Of a stretch of DNA of 64,000 nt, positions 1-38,041 are shown piece by piece. The notes below the pieces were generated by a model, which made no database searches, was not told the origin of the DNA, and worked only from the letters and a program-made list of their open reading frames with translations. Where the stretch lies: the NCBI RefSeq assembly GCF_028476545.1, contig NW_026731931.1, positions 412,501 through 476,500 of the forward strand, in the 5' to 3' direction. The position numbers and the translations under genes are program-made. This stretch comes from Physella acuta. Lineage: Eukaryota > Mollusca > Gastropoda > Physidae. How positions within the stretch are numbered: the stretch's first letter is position 1; every line of letters begins with the position of its first letter.

Positions 1-37
1 AAATTATTTTCTGCAATCCCATTATGACTCCTGGCAG

Positions 38-322
38 CCAATTTGTACATTGTACAACGCCCACAAGCCAAGAACAAGAGCACAACTGGAGTTGAGCTAC
101 AATGGGAAGCCACTACACTTGGACCCAATAGAACGTACGGTGTGTCGTGGGTGTCGGCCAGTGATGAAACAGATAGAGGAACACAAGCCGCCAATGAGAG
201 CGGTGTGACGGTGACTGGTCTAACACCAGGTACCAGCTACACAATCACGGTCTACACGTTCCTTCAGCAGCAGGGATTTTATAATGTCAGAAACGTCAGC
301 ACTACAATCACAATTGTTACGT
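38..322 (+). CDS. Receptor A exon: FN3 domain 1
   Basis: A phase 1 to phase 1 exon between acceptor CTGGCAG and donor GTGAGT. It encodes a fibronectin type III fold with the core Trp in ELQWEA and the [13 protein letters not shown] strand. Bases 60-283 are nearly identical to the matching exons of receptors B and C. Confidence 0.9.
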
Positions 323-1274
323 GTGAGTAAATAATGACAGCCAAAATTTAAATGCACCCCACGTCTTTATTTCCATTACATTTTTATTTGTATCACTGCT
401 CTTCTTGTTTAGTGTTATGTACATTTATTTTTAAATTTTGAAGTTTTTTATTAAAATACTCATTATGTATATTAAAATATGTATCTTTAATGTTTACTTA
501 TTAAATTTAGACCCAGCCAAACCAGGTTTTGTGAATACCTTAGCAAGTAAACTGGATAAACCACCTTACATCATAAGATTTCAACCATCTCAAGGCAGGG
601 TAGATAACTACAGATTTTCTTTAGAATCAGAAATTCAATTACCAGAATTTACAGTAACCTCCCCTGAAGTCGAACTATCAGATCTAAAAGCAGGCACTGA
701 ATACAATTACAGCATTACAGCTGTCAATTCTGTTGGTGATGAGAGTGATGAAGTCGAAGGAAGTTTTAAAACAACAAACTCAGATGCAGATGGTAAGTTT
801 CCAACTTCTATGATTAAATTTTTTTTTGAATATAATTAAATAATATTTTCATAATGAAAGCTGCTCTTTTAGAATGTCGGTCCGTAAGACAAATGTGGTT
901 GAATGCAATTACTTATGTGACCAGGGCATCTGTTAGTACATTGCAGTCAGTCATATGTCCAGTCGACTAAACATTTCTTCAATGAATAAAAACCGGCTAG
1001 CATTTTTGCGTCTTTGACCAAACAATTCATTCATTATTGACAATTATGTAACTTGTATCTGAAATTTCTAGCAAAACATTAACATAATTATAGGTGAACT
1101 CAACATTGGGCTGACAGCAGGTGCTACAATAGGATCGCTGGTTTTGATTGTTCTACTTATATTTGTTGTTATCATGATACATAAAAGAATAGTTAATGCG
1201 AAAGCCAAAGCAAAACTTAATACAAGGTAAATAACATTTATAATAAGGAAGATTAAGTAGTTTTAATAGTGTGT

Positions 1275-1361
<87 letters not shown>

Positions 1362-1943
1362 CATGTTCTTAGTTGTTGAATCGCATTGCATGTTTTAGCA
1401 ATTTTCCTTTATGTACAATTTATGCGATGTTTCGTAAAATATAAGATGGTCTGAACCTTTTTGTATGTATAACATTTAATACGAATGATGAAATTTTTAC
1501 AGTCAATGTGCTGACAATTCATTAACTCTAACAACCATCATACGACAAGATAATAATTACACAACCCTTGCTTCTGCTAGTTCAGGTAAAGCATTACTTA
1601 TACACACGTTATTTAATTGACTGCATTTTTTTTACTCCATTTACATTATAGTTATAAATTAGTTTCAAAAAGCTAATTCCATCCGATAAATACATTTTTT
1701 TATATAGTACTATGTTATACAAGAGCCTGTTTAATGGCTTATATAGTATGTATTATATTAAGATATATGCTTTCATACTTTGTTCAAGACCATGTTTATG
1801 AGGAAGTACAGCGTGTTTCTATCAACAAACAAGAATCTCTTGATGCTGAGTACGACACTATAAAGTCAACACAAGGAGGACCATCGACTGTAGACTCTGA
1901 TGAAAGCCAACATATTTACGCAAACGCCGCTTTCACACACTAA
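38..1943 (+). CDS. Receptor A, 3' part: FN3-FN3-TM-tyrosine tail (exons 38-322, 511-792, 1094-1226, 1503-1585, 1789-1943)
   Basis: This is the 3' end of a spliced type I membrane receptor; its upstream exons lie outside the window. Five exons join in frame. Two FN3 domains come first, then a membrane exon whose segment starts with a glycine-rich GLTAGATIGS stretch and ends in basic HKR, then two tail exons and TAA at 1941-1943. The tail has NYTTL, VYEEV, EYDTI and the terminal IYANA. Similar C-terminal YAN motifs end receptors B and C. Junction phases (1,1,2,1) match those of receptor C. FN3 modules are usually extracellular stalks, and the tail tyrosines suggest SH2-dependent signalling; both roles are inferred from family knowledge. 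The gene looks intact as far as it is visible. Confidence 0.88.
511..792 (+). CDS. Receptor A exon: FN3 domain 2
   Basis: Acceptor TTAAATTTAG, donor GTAAGT, phases 1-1. It encodes a second FN3-like domain (PAKPGFVNT, then [21 protein letters not shown]). It is clearly homologous to the FN3-2 exons of B (34833-35108) and C (47412-47687) but more diverged than FN3-1. Confidence 0.88.
1094..1226 (+). CDS. Receptor A exon: transmembrane segment
   Basis: Acceptor ATTATAG, donor GTAAAT, phase 1 in and phase 2 out. It encodes GELNIGLTAGATIGSL followed by an unbroken hydrophobic run, then HKR and a basic stretch. This fits a single-pass helix with a small-residue face and a stop-transfer signal. Confidence 0.88.
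1278..1359. repeat. (TA)n microsatellite, intron of receptor A
   Basis: About 80 bases of uninterrupted TA in the intron after the transmembrane exon. Confidence 0.97.
1503..1585 (+). CDS. Receptor A exon: proximal cytoplasmic tail
   Basis: Acceptor TTTTTACAG, donor GTAAAG, phase 2 in and phase 1 out. It encodes a polar segment ending in DNNYTTLASASS, a tyrosine motif of YxxL form. It corresponds in position to the 71-nt tail exon of receptor C; receptor B has no separate exon here. Confidence 0.78.
1789..1943 (+). CDS. Receptor A last coding exon: distal tyrosine tail and stop
   Basis: Acceptor TTGTTCAAG, 155 nt, stop TAA. It encodes DHVYEEV, then AEYDTI, then the C-terminal SDESQHIYANAAFTH. 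The last exon of receptor C has the same length and pattern ([28 protein letters not shown]), which supports the boundaries. Confidence 0.88.
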
Positions 1944-1961
1944 TCATACATCTAGCAAGTT

Positions 1962-1994
1962 ACATATATACATATATATGTATATATACACATC

Positions 1995-2070
<76 letters not shown>
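1962..2070. repeat. (TA)n microsatellite, imperfect
   Basis: TA-rich array with TG and CA interruptions directly after the receptor A stop, probably in the 3' UTR or flank. Confidence 0.93.
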
Positions 2071-2076
<6 letters not shown>

Positions 2077-2247
2077 ACTGTATAACTAAATTTAACTAAA
2101 TTTTGTTTCGATCCTGACAATCCATGCGGCAAGCAAAGAAAAATTCTTCTACTTCTGTGACCTTGAACACATAGTGTTGCCAGCACTAGGCCCAGCCAAT
2201 TTTACTTTCCATAACATGAGCCAGGTACCCACTGGATGGACTCAGGC

Positions 2248-3031
2248 ACGTTGTACTAACTTGAACCCGGATTCGAATTCAAAGCTAACACAGGGAACTA
2301 GGGCACTTAAAATTACAACATAAAAAAAATATTCTTCATTAAAACAAAGTATTTGAAATACACACAGAGGAAAGAAATAATTATGTAGTTTTAACTTGGT
2401 TCACCTTTTAAAATCACATCCTGTTAAAACATCAAACAGCTTTCGAGGCTAACGTTTTTTTACAAAGACACCTCTTTCGTGCATGCTTCAGTGTTTAACT
2501 TGGTTACATTACAACACATTTTTATTCATTGTAATTTTTTAGACCCAACACATAATGTCATCAACGAGAAATTTAAATGTTACTTATGTAGACCCTACGT
2601 GTGGACTGTTTAATTGACTGCGATCCATTTCCCTTTAATGTATATGAACGTTGTACTAACTTGAACCCGGATTCGAATTCAAAGCCAACACATGTAGAGC
2701 AGTAGGGCACTTAAAATTACAATATAAAATAAAACACAACAAATATTCTTCATTAAAACAAGGTATTTGAAAACCACAGATGAAAAAAAATTGTTATGTA
2801 GTGTTAACTTGGTTCACCTTTTAAAATCACATCCTGTTAAAACATTAAACAGCTTTCGAGGCTAAAAGACGGCTTCGTTCATGCATCAGTGTTTAATTTG
2901 GTTACATTGCAATATATTTTTTATTCATTAAATTTTTTTTAGACCCAACACATAATGTCATCAACGAGAAATTGAAATGTTACGTATGTGCACTGTTTAA
3001 TTGACTGCGATCCGTTTACTTTAATGTATAG
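2248..3031. repeat. Direct tandem repeat of two units of about 0.4 kb (2248-2647 and 2648-3031)
   Basis: Both units start ACGTTGTACTAACTTGAACC, share a run around GGTTCACCTTTTAAAATCAC, and end near TTTAATGTATA. Small insertions and deletions separate them. On the minus strand the start gives a GAATTCGAATCC box that resembles a tRNA B box, so the unit may include SINE-derived sequence. No coding potential is seen. Confidence 0.85.
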
Positions 3032-3063
3032 GCTACACCTCTTACCTCATATTTACATCCTGT

Positions 3064-3162
3064 CAGCAGCGTAGCGAGGGGCGGGGTGCAAATCGAAAGT
3101 TTGAGGGGGGTGCAAATCAAAAAGTTTGTCCCCGGGCGCCGGGAAGGGTCGCTACGCCTCTG
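3064..3162. mobile_element. 99-bp hAT-like MITE with perfect 8-bp target-site duplication
   Basis: The element begins CAGCAGCGTAGCGAGG and ends CGCTACGCCTCTG, so its ends are inverted repeats. It is flanked on both sides by CATCCTGT (3056-3063 and 3163-3170). An 8-bp duplication with CAG-starting termini is the hAT signature. It has no coding capacity. A related copy lies at 3662-3954. Confidence 0.85.
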
Positions 3163-3442
3163 CATCCTGTTAATCGTTTGATAGATAAAGGAAACATCTT
3201 TTACTCTTTTGTTAGAGAGTTCATTAGTAATAAAACATGTTTTTATTGATTTATATTTGTCATATAGCTATTCTATACTAATATTTTTTTAATTGTATTG
3301 ATATAATATAAAATTCTACCATTTTAAATTAATATATTATAATTATTCTTACGGCGAAAAAATACATAATTTAAACGGATTGTAGCATTTTGAAACTATA
3401 TTTTAAATATCTTATTAAGACCTAATGTCACTTTAATACTTT

Positions 3443-3444
<2 letters not shown>

Positions 3445-3513
<69 letters not shown>
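3445..3513. repeat. (TA)n microsatellite
   Basis: About 69 bases of TA directly left of the long repeat that starts near 3587. Confidence 0.96.
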
Positions 3514-3519
<6 letters not shown>

Positions 3520-3586
3520 GTTATTTTGTACTATTGACAATTAATGTAATTGTATGTTGTCTGTCATTTGTTAACATTTTATAATA

Positions 3587-5370
3587 AACTAGACTACCCG
3601 TCATCCGTTGGATAACTGTGGGTTTCGGGGGTCGTCCATAAAAAACATCACGTCTGTCACTCAGAGGCGTAGCGACCCTTCCCGGTGCCCGGGGACAAAC
3701 TTTTCGATTTGAACCCCCCCCCCCCCCCGCCCCCCCCGGCAAGATTTCGATATGCACCCCCCTCAAACTTTCGATGTGCATCAACCCCCCCCCCTCAAGA
3801 TTTCGATTTGCAGCCCCCCCCCCCCTCAAACTTTCGATTTGCACCCCCCTCAACCTTTCAATTTATTTTTCCAACCCATTTTGGCGCCCCCTAAGGTCGG
3901 CGCCCGGGGACATATGTACCCCCCCGCCCCCACCCCCCTCGCTACGCTACTGCAGTGTCACTTATCGTCACAAAAAAACAGACCCCACATTCAAACATGT
4001 TTTTTATCTTTTAAAAACACCGAAAACAACGATTTCGGACTATCCTTTCATATACTGACGTCACAGGTGACCTACTCAAATCTACTTCACCTGCCCAGTG
4101 TCCCGCCAAGTCTCAGACAACATATTTTTATCGTTTAAAAACTATTCCAGCCGAGCATGTCTCTGACCACACTATCCCTTCATATGCTTAGAACAAAGAA
4201 ACAGATGAACTCTACTTCACCTTCTCTGTATCCTGCCAAGTTCAGATAGGCAACTTTATCATTCACATCTAAAAAAAAAAACATTGAAAAAAAATATCAT
4301 TGTTGTATTGGTCTAGAACCTGTGCCACCCGCATGAGAGCCGATTACACTAACAACTTAGCTATTTACTCGTGACGTCACAAGTGAATTTTTATACTATA
4401 CTTTGATACTTTGAGTCTCCTTATGCAACTTGATTTACGCGCATAGATCTAGATCTAAGTCTAGTAGTAGTAACTTTCAAATTAAATTTTATCTTAAATT
4501 AGCCAAACAAAGATTTATATAAAATAAAGAAGGTCTGAAATTATTTAGATCTAGATAGAATTATCTAGATCTAGATTCTACGACTCGTTTGCTTAAGTCT
4601 TAAGTTTAGTTTTTTCTTGCTAGATCTAGTATCTAGATCTAATCATTAGCTAATAGCTAGGCTAATAGGCCCTGGAGCGAGCATTTCAAAATTACCATAT
4701 TCCAAACAAAGATTTATATAAAATAATATAAAATAATAAAGGTCTAAAATAGTTTAGTATATAGAAAATCATTATTATCTAAATCTAGATAGATATATCT
4801 ATATTTTAGATCTACGACTGAGCTATATTTAGAATTTACGTTTATAATTTAGCAAAATTACCGGTATCGAAGCCGTGTATGAATCTTAAGCTACGAAAAT
4901 AGGCCCTGGATCCAGCATTTCAAAATTAGCATAGTCGAAACAAAGATTTATACAAAATAATAAAGGTCTAAAATATTTTAGTATATAGAAACTCTTTATT
5001 ATCTAAATCTAGATAGAATTATCTATATTCTAGATCTACGACTGGTTTGCTTAAGTCTCGTTTTTTTTATTGTATTTATAACTAATAAATCTTTGATTTG
5101 ACCTAGGTTCTAGATCTAGATCTATAAATAACTTTCTTAGACAGATTGTAGATCTAGAGAAATTTATCGTAAAACTAAATGAAAAAGACCGTTGAAAATG
5201 GATAAGTGTTGGAACGTAATAAATACAGCAAACGGACGTATTGTTAAAGTTAAAGCCGACAGAAAATTAGCTTTAGAACGCGTTGAACATTGGAATGGGA
5301 ACACAATCTTCTTCGATAGGCCGCCATTATTGATGTACAAAAATAAACACATCATGTGACGTCACTGTTT
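3587..5370 (-). repeat. Long interspersed repeat family 1, minus-oriented copy
   Basis: The left edge (AGACTACCCGTCATCC, GGATAACTGTGGGTTTCGGG) recurs at 24070 and 56702. Further in come a core with CTTCATATGCTGACGTCAC and AACTCTACTTCACCTGC, then clusters of AGATCTAGATCTAG around 4440-5160. The block at 5160-5370 is matched at 57640-57830. Read on the minus strand the core matches the plus copies at 21.6-24.0 kb and 49.0-50.5 kb. No open frame is shared by the copies in a convincing way, so it looks non-autonomous. Confidence 0.75.
3662..3954. mobile_element. hAT-like MITE nested in repeat family 1
   Basis: The ends CAGAGGCGTAGCGA and TCGCTACGCTACTG are inverted repeats, and the inside is C-rich. 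It is flanked by CTGTCACT and GTGTCACT. The family-1 copy at 24 kb reads CTGTCACTTATCGTCAC without interruption, which serves as the empty site and places the insertion. Confidence 0.8.
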
Positions 5371-6445
5371 CCGTCGAGCGTAGTGGTTTTATCAATCTTT
5401 TAAAAAAATGTTGTTAATCTACCTATGAATAAATCAATAAATTAATTAACGTCTTTAAATAAATGTGTGATTAACAGTCTGTCTGCAATCAAAAATTATT
5501 CTCTACCTACATTCTAATTTACAGCCCCCCATATAAAGTAGTTTCCTTACAGTAAGAAATCAGACAAACAAACAAACAAATAAATATTCAAACATGTAAA
5601 CAAAGTTGAGTTTTAGTAGTATATAGATGATACGGCGTATATTGTAGGTGTTGCTGATTGTTGCTACACTTAACTGCATACTTTTTATTCTACACATTTT
5701 CCTGCTAATGGATTCGTGATTTTTCTTTCATTTCTAAAATCTACATTCAACTAAGAAAAAGAAGTATAGCGTATCTTGAGTAATCTGTTGCTTTATTTGT
5801 TCAAGTCTATAAATATAACCGTCTGTTTGCGTTTAATTTGCTATGGGTAGCTTATTAGCAGTTTTTTTATTGTGAGATTTAATAATTTAAATATATTTTC
5901 AATTTCAAGAATCTTATTAATATGAATTGTTGATTACAATTAAATCGACTGAGAAAAAAATATTTATATTTCTTTTTATTGTTTGCTTTTTTACTTGACT
6001 TTACGTAATTGTAATATATATTCACTGATTAAAATTAATTAGCAGATGTATTAATTTATTGCAATACATAAACACAACTATTTTGTATCCATCTTTGTTG
6101 CCAAATACAATCTGCAAATTATTTTTCGTGGACGAAAATGAGGTTACCTGCTAATTCATGCGTAGAATATGATATCAGCATGTGGTGCAATGTATTGGGG
6201 AAGGAATTCATGGTCTGTTGAATACAAGTTATGCCAATCCTTGCCTGATGACGTTGGTGCTTCAAGTATTTGATTTTAAATCCTGGTGAAGTATTATCCA
6301 GCTTTAATAGTTTAGCTCGGTTTGGCTATGTTTACAACAGATACTTTGAGAATCTAACATTCTTTTACATTTGGGTGATCTGTTGATTAATTGTTAATTT
6401 TTAACAACTATTCAAGGTGTCTATATGTCTCAAAGTGTGTTTGTT
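5371..6445. other. Non-coding spacer; part resembles the 3' flank of receptor B
   Basis: No gene is seen. Two stretches (about 5628-5680 and 6135-6350) align loosely with 39960-40015 and 40690-40900 downstream of receptor B. Shared runs include TGTAGGTGTTG and TCCTGGTGAAGT. This looks like an old duplication of the gene plus its downstream flank. Confidence 0.55.
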
Positions 6446-6576
<131 letters not shown>

Positions 6577-8560
6577 AGCAAAGTGGTCAAGTGCCCGATA
6601 GGGCACTTCCCGGCGCCGCAGGCGCGTCAAATTTGGCACGATGGTGCCTTGGGGAGATAGAACACGAGGGCCGGTGACGGTTGGCCGAAACGTCAACGGA
6701 GAGGGGGTCAACACTGACCTCGACTGACCGGCGCCTTATATGGGCTATATTACGAAAAAAAATTCCTTGACGACCCCCCTTGAAATTTTGTGAGGTGGTA
6801 GCAGAAAGCCTGGGGGTGTCAAAAAAAACTTGCCATGTCTGGGAAAAATCGGGAAATGGGTCAAAACTGACCAGTCGTATTTCCCTATATAATCTTTGTA
6901 TTTTATGGGGAAAACAGAGGGTCATTTCAACGCAGACGTTAGGGTACTTAAACTCAGTATATCTGGCTAATTTTTTGTCTACGTTTAGGACAATGGCTTG
7001 ACCTTTAGTGAAAATTGTCAGTTTGACTCAAAGCCCTCGACGAGGGCTAAAAAGTGACCGCGAGTGAAATTCTCATAATATGAGCTATACTACGAAAAAA
7101 AATTTCCTCCGACGACCCCCCTTGAAATTTTGTGAGGTGGTAGGAGAATGCCTGGGGGTGTCACAAAAAACTCGGCATATCTGGGAAAAATCGGGAAATG
7201 GGTCAAAACTGACCAGTCGTATTTCCCTATATAATCTTTGTATTTTATGGGGAAAACATAGGGTCATTTCAACGCAGACTTTAGGGTACTTAAACTCGGT
7301 ATATCTGGCTAATTTTTTGCATACGTTTAGGTCAATGGCTTGACCTTTAGAGAAAACTGTCGATTTGACTCAAAGCCCTCGACGAGGGCTAAAAAGTGAC
7401 CGCGCGTGAAATTCTCATAATATGAGCTATATTACGAAAAAAAATTTCCTCCGACGACCCCCCTTGAAATTTTGTGAGGTGGTAGGAGAATGCCTGGGGG
7501 TGTCACAAAAAACTCGCCATGTCCGGGAAAAATCGGGAAATGGGTCAAAACTGACCAGTCGTATTTCCCTATATAATCTTTGTATTTTATGGGGAAAACA
7601 GAGGGTCATTTCAACGCAGACGTTAGGGTACTTAAACTCAGTATATCTGGCTAATTTTTTGTCTACGTTTAGGACAATCGCTTGACCTTTAGGGAAAATT
7701 GTCAGTTTGACTCAAAGCCCTCGACGAGGGCTAAAAAGTGACCGCGAGTGAAATTCTCATAATATGAGCTATATTACGAAAAAAAAATTTCCTCCGACGA
7801 CCCCCCTTGAAATTTTGTGAGGTGGTAGGAGAATGCCTAGGGGTGTCACAAAAAACTCGGCATATCTGGGAAATATCGGGAAATGGGTCAAAACTGACCA
7901 GTCGTATTTCCCTATATAATCTTTGTATTTTATGGGGAAAACAGAGGGTCATTTCAACGCTGACTTTAGGGTACTTAAACTCAGTATATCTGGCTAATTT
8001 TTTGCATACTCTTAGGACAATGGCTTGACCTTTAGGGAAAACTGTCGGTTTGACTCAAAGCCCTCGACGAGGGCTAAAAAGTGACCGCGAGTGAAATTCT
8101 CATTACATGAGCTATATTACAAAAAAAATTTCCTCCGACGACCCACCTTGAAATTTTGTGAGGTGGTAGGAGAATGCCTGGGGGTGTCACAAAAAACTCG
8201 CCATGTCCGGGAAAAATCGGGAAATGGGTCAAAACTGACCAGTCGTATTTCCCTATATAATCTTTGTATTTTATGGGAAAAACAGGGAATTTCCAACACA
8301 AGTTTTAGGTAACTTAACAACTGTACATCAAGCTAATGTTTCGCATACACTTATGTAGCTGACTAGGCCGTATGGAAAAACTGTTGGTCAGACTCAAAGC
8401 CCTCGAGCAGGGCTAAAAGATGACCGCGAGTGAAATTCTCCTTTTTTGAGATATATATAAATAAATTGACGAACGATCCTCTTAATATTATTTGAGGTCG
8501 TAGACCGACCCTGGAGGGTAACAAAAAAAAAACGTTATTCACGTCGGAAAAATCCATTGT
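6577..8560 (+). mobile_element. Non-autonomous repeat with internal 342-bp tandem core (Helentron/HINE-like?)
   Basis: The element starts AAAGCAAAGTGGTCAAGTGC next to a TA array. It has a unique head (6577-6735), five tandem core units and a unique tail (about 8310-8560, with GAGGTCGTAGACCGACCC). A second copy without the array lies reversed at 45440-45757. A TA-adjacent element with head, tandem core and tail resembles molluscan Helitron-derived non-autonomous elements such as bivalve pearl elements. The class is inference; no Rep/helicase gene is present. Confidence 0.55.
6735..8310 (+). repeat. Tandem array, about 4.6 units of 342 bp
   Basis: Units begin near 6735, 7077, 7419, 7761 and 8104 with a GAGCTATATTACGAAAA-like start. 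Each includes CTTGAAATTTTGTGAGGTGG and GGTCAAAACTGACCAGTCG. The spacer carries a palindrome AGCCCTCGACGAGGGCT (7032-7048, 7374-7390 and at the same phase after). Units differ by only a few bases, so the array is young or homogenised. Short frames recur because 342 is a multiple of three; they are not genes. Confidence 0.92.
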
Positions 8561-9058
8561 AGTCGTTAAATATGTTCATATATCAATTTTTTAATATAAG
8601 CATAGTAACTGTTTTTAAAAAAAGTAAACAAAAAAATACGTCATTCGGTCCATTTTCAAGGGAGGTAACCTTTTTAATAATTATTTTTCAAATAATTGTA
8701 TACTATTTTAAACAGAAACAGAAAACGACAAAGTATAACATTTGTTTTAAACCTAATAAGTTGTTAATTAAGCTACGTATCATAATTAAATAAAAAAATA
8801 ATTTTTAAAGTCAATGTAATATAAATTATTCGGATATACTGTTAATGGAACCTCTGAATTTCTAATTACATTTTAGTTATAAATTGCGTACTTTCTAAAT
8901 TTTGCTCTGAAAGCGATTGTTAAACAACATACAACATCTTCTCTAAAATTAGCATTACTGTTTAAATTTAAGCACCCCACACCTCATCCACCACCAAATA
9001 ATTAGTATTCAAATTATCAAATGTTTTTGAAAACCTAAGCGAAGCTAGGCAGTATGCC
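8561..9058. other. AT-rich non-coding spacer
   Basis: No exon, RNA gene or recognised repeat was seen. Confidence 0.6.
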
Positions 9059-9059
9059 T

Positions 9060-9060
9060 A

Positions 9061-9142
<82 letters not shown>

Positions 9143-9207
9143 AGAGAGAGAGAGACAGAGAGAGACAGAGAGAGAGAGAGAGCGAGAAAGAGAGGGAGAA
9201 CGAAAAA
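9060..9207. repeat. (TA)n plus (GA)n compound microsatellite
   Basis: TA array at 9060-9139 followed by an imperfect GA array to about 9207. Confidence 0.96.
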
Positions 9208-9760
9208 GAGAGAATGACGATGATTTTACCAAAATCTCACCTACCAACCCTTGCACGCCTACTTTACCCACCAACTGTTATACGTCCAACCTTCTCAAAC
9301 GTATTTTACACTACTAAAACTGTACCACCCAAAGTCTTCAAACAAACCTCTTATCTCTGGCACATCCTATAACTCTACAACGTAGTGCCAGCAAATCACT
9401 CTACCCACCCACACTCACAATCACCTTACCAGTGTTTCTTCAAGACTTTTTTCTTTGGGGAGGGGCACTTGATATTTTCGGGAGGGAGGGACACTGGTAG
9501 AAGCATATGTTTTCTATATTCAATTTAGTTCGGGAGGCGGTCGGCTTTCTTCAAAATCACTCTACCCACTAACCCTCACGTTCCCACTTTACATACCAAC
9601 CCCATCACACACACTCTAGAACCACAAATTAACACCTAGTTAATCTACCCACTAACCTTCACACACTCTACCCAACACCCGTATTATATCCCCCAACCCA
9701 CACATACATCTTTTACCCCACCAACCCTCTCACAAAAATTAGCCAATCGCTATTTTTGTT
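9208..9760. other. C-rich degenerate CTACCCACC sequence and a short repeat
   Basis: Loose repetition of CTACCCACCAACCCTCAC-like words. The piece around 9440-9560 (TGTTTCTTCAAGACT, TTGATATTTTCGGGAGG) matches 26470-26570 in reverse complement. No coding sequence is seen. Confidence 0.5.
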
Positions 9761-9814
9761 TCGTAATCTTGTTTCTTGTTAACGAAATTAACATCCTAGT
9801 ATCACAATCACATA

Positions 9815-9821
9815 CGTGTGG
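9815..9821 (+). promoter_or_regulatory. Shared upstream motif CGTGTGG, receptor B
   Basis: CGTGTGG lies 58-64 bases before the start codon of B. The same word lies 66-72 bases before that of C (42030-42036) and 82-88 before that of D (55376-55382), within loosely similar flanks. A core-promoter or 5'UTR role is inference. Confidence 0.4.
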
Positions 9822-9878
9822 TTAGAAAATCACACAAGGACACATCGAGTGCTGAATGTTCAGTACATGTCTGAAAAA

Positions 9879-38041
<28,163 letters not shown>

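Noticed and set aside
3752-4138. Pro-rich open frames over C-rich sequence
   Set aside because: They come from homopolymer C runs inside a MITE and its flanks; no splice or start support.
6780-8312. Repeated reading frames of 73-87 codons in the 342-bp array
   Set aside because: The frames recur because the unit is a multiple of three and nearly identical. They are open on both strands and have no shared start or splice context.
7032-8410. CRISPR-like array
   Set aside because: Units are 342 bp without unique spacers, and the genome is animal; it is a tandem repeat.
9867-9878. Upstream in-frame ATG as the start of receptor B
   Set aside because: C and D have 19-codon signal exons that align with ATG 9879; the extra four codons are not conserved.
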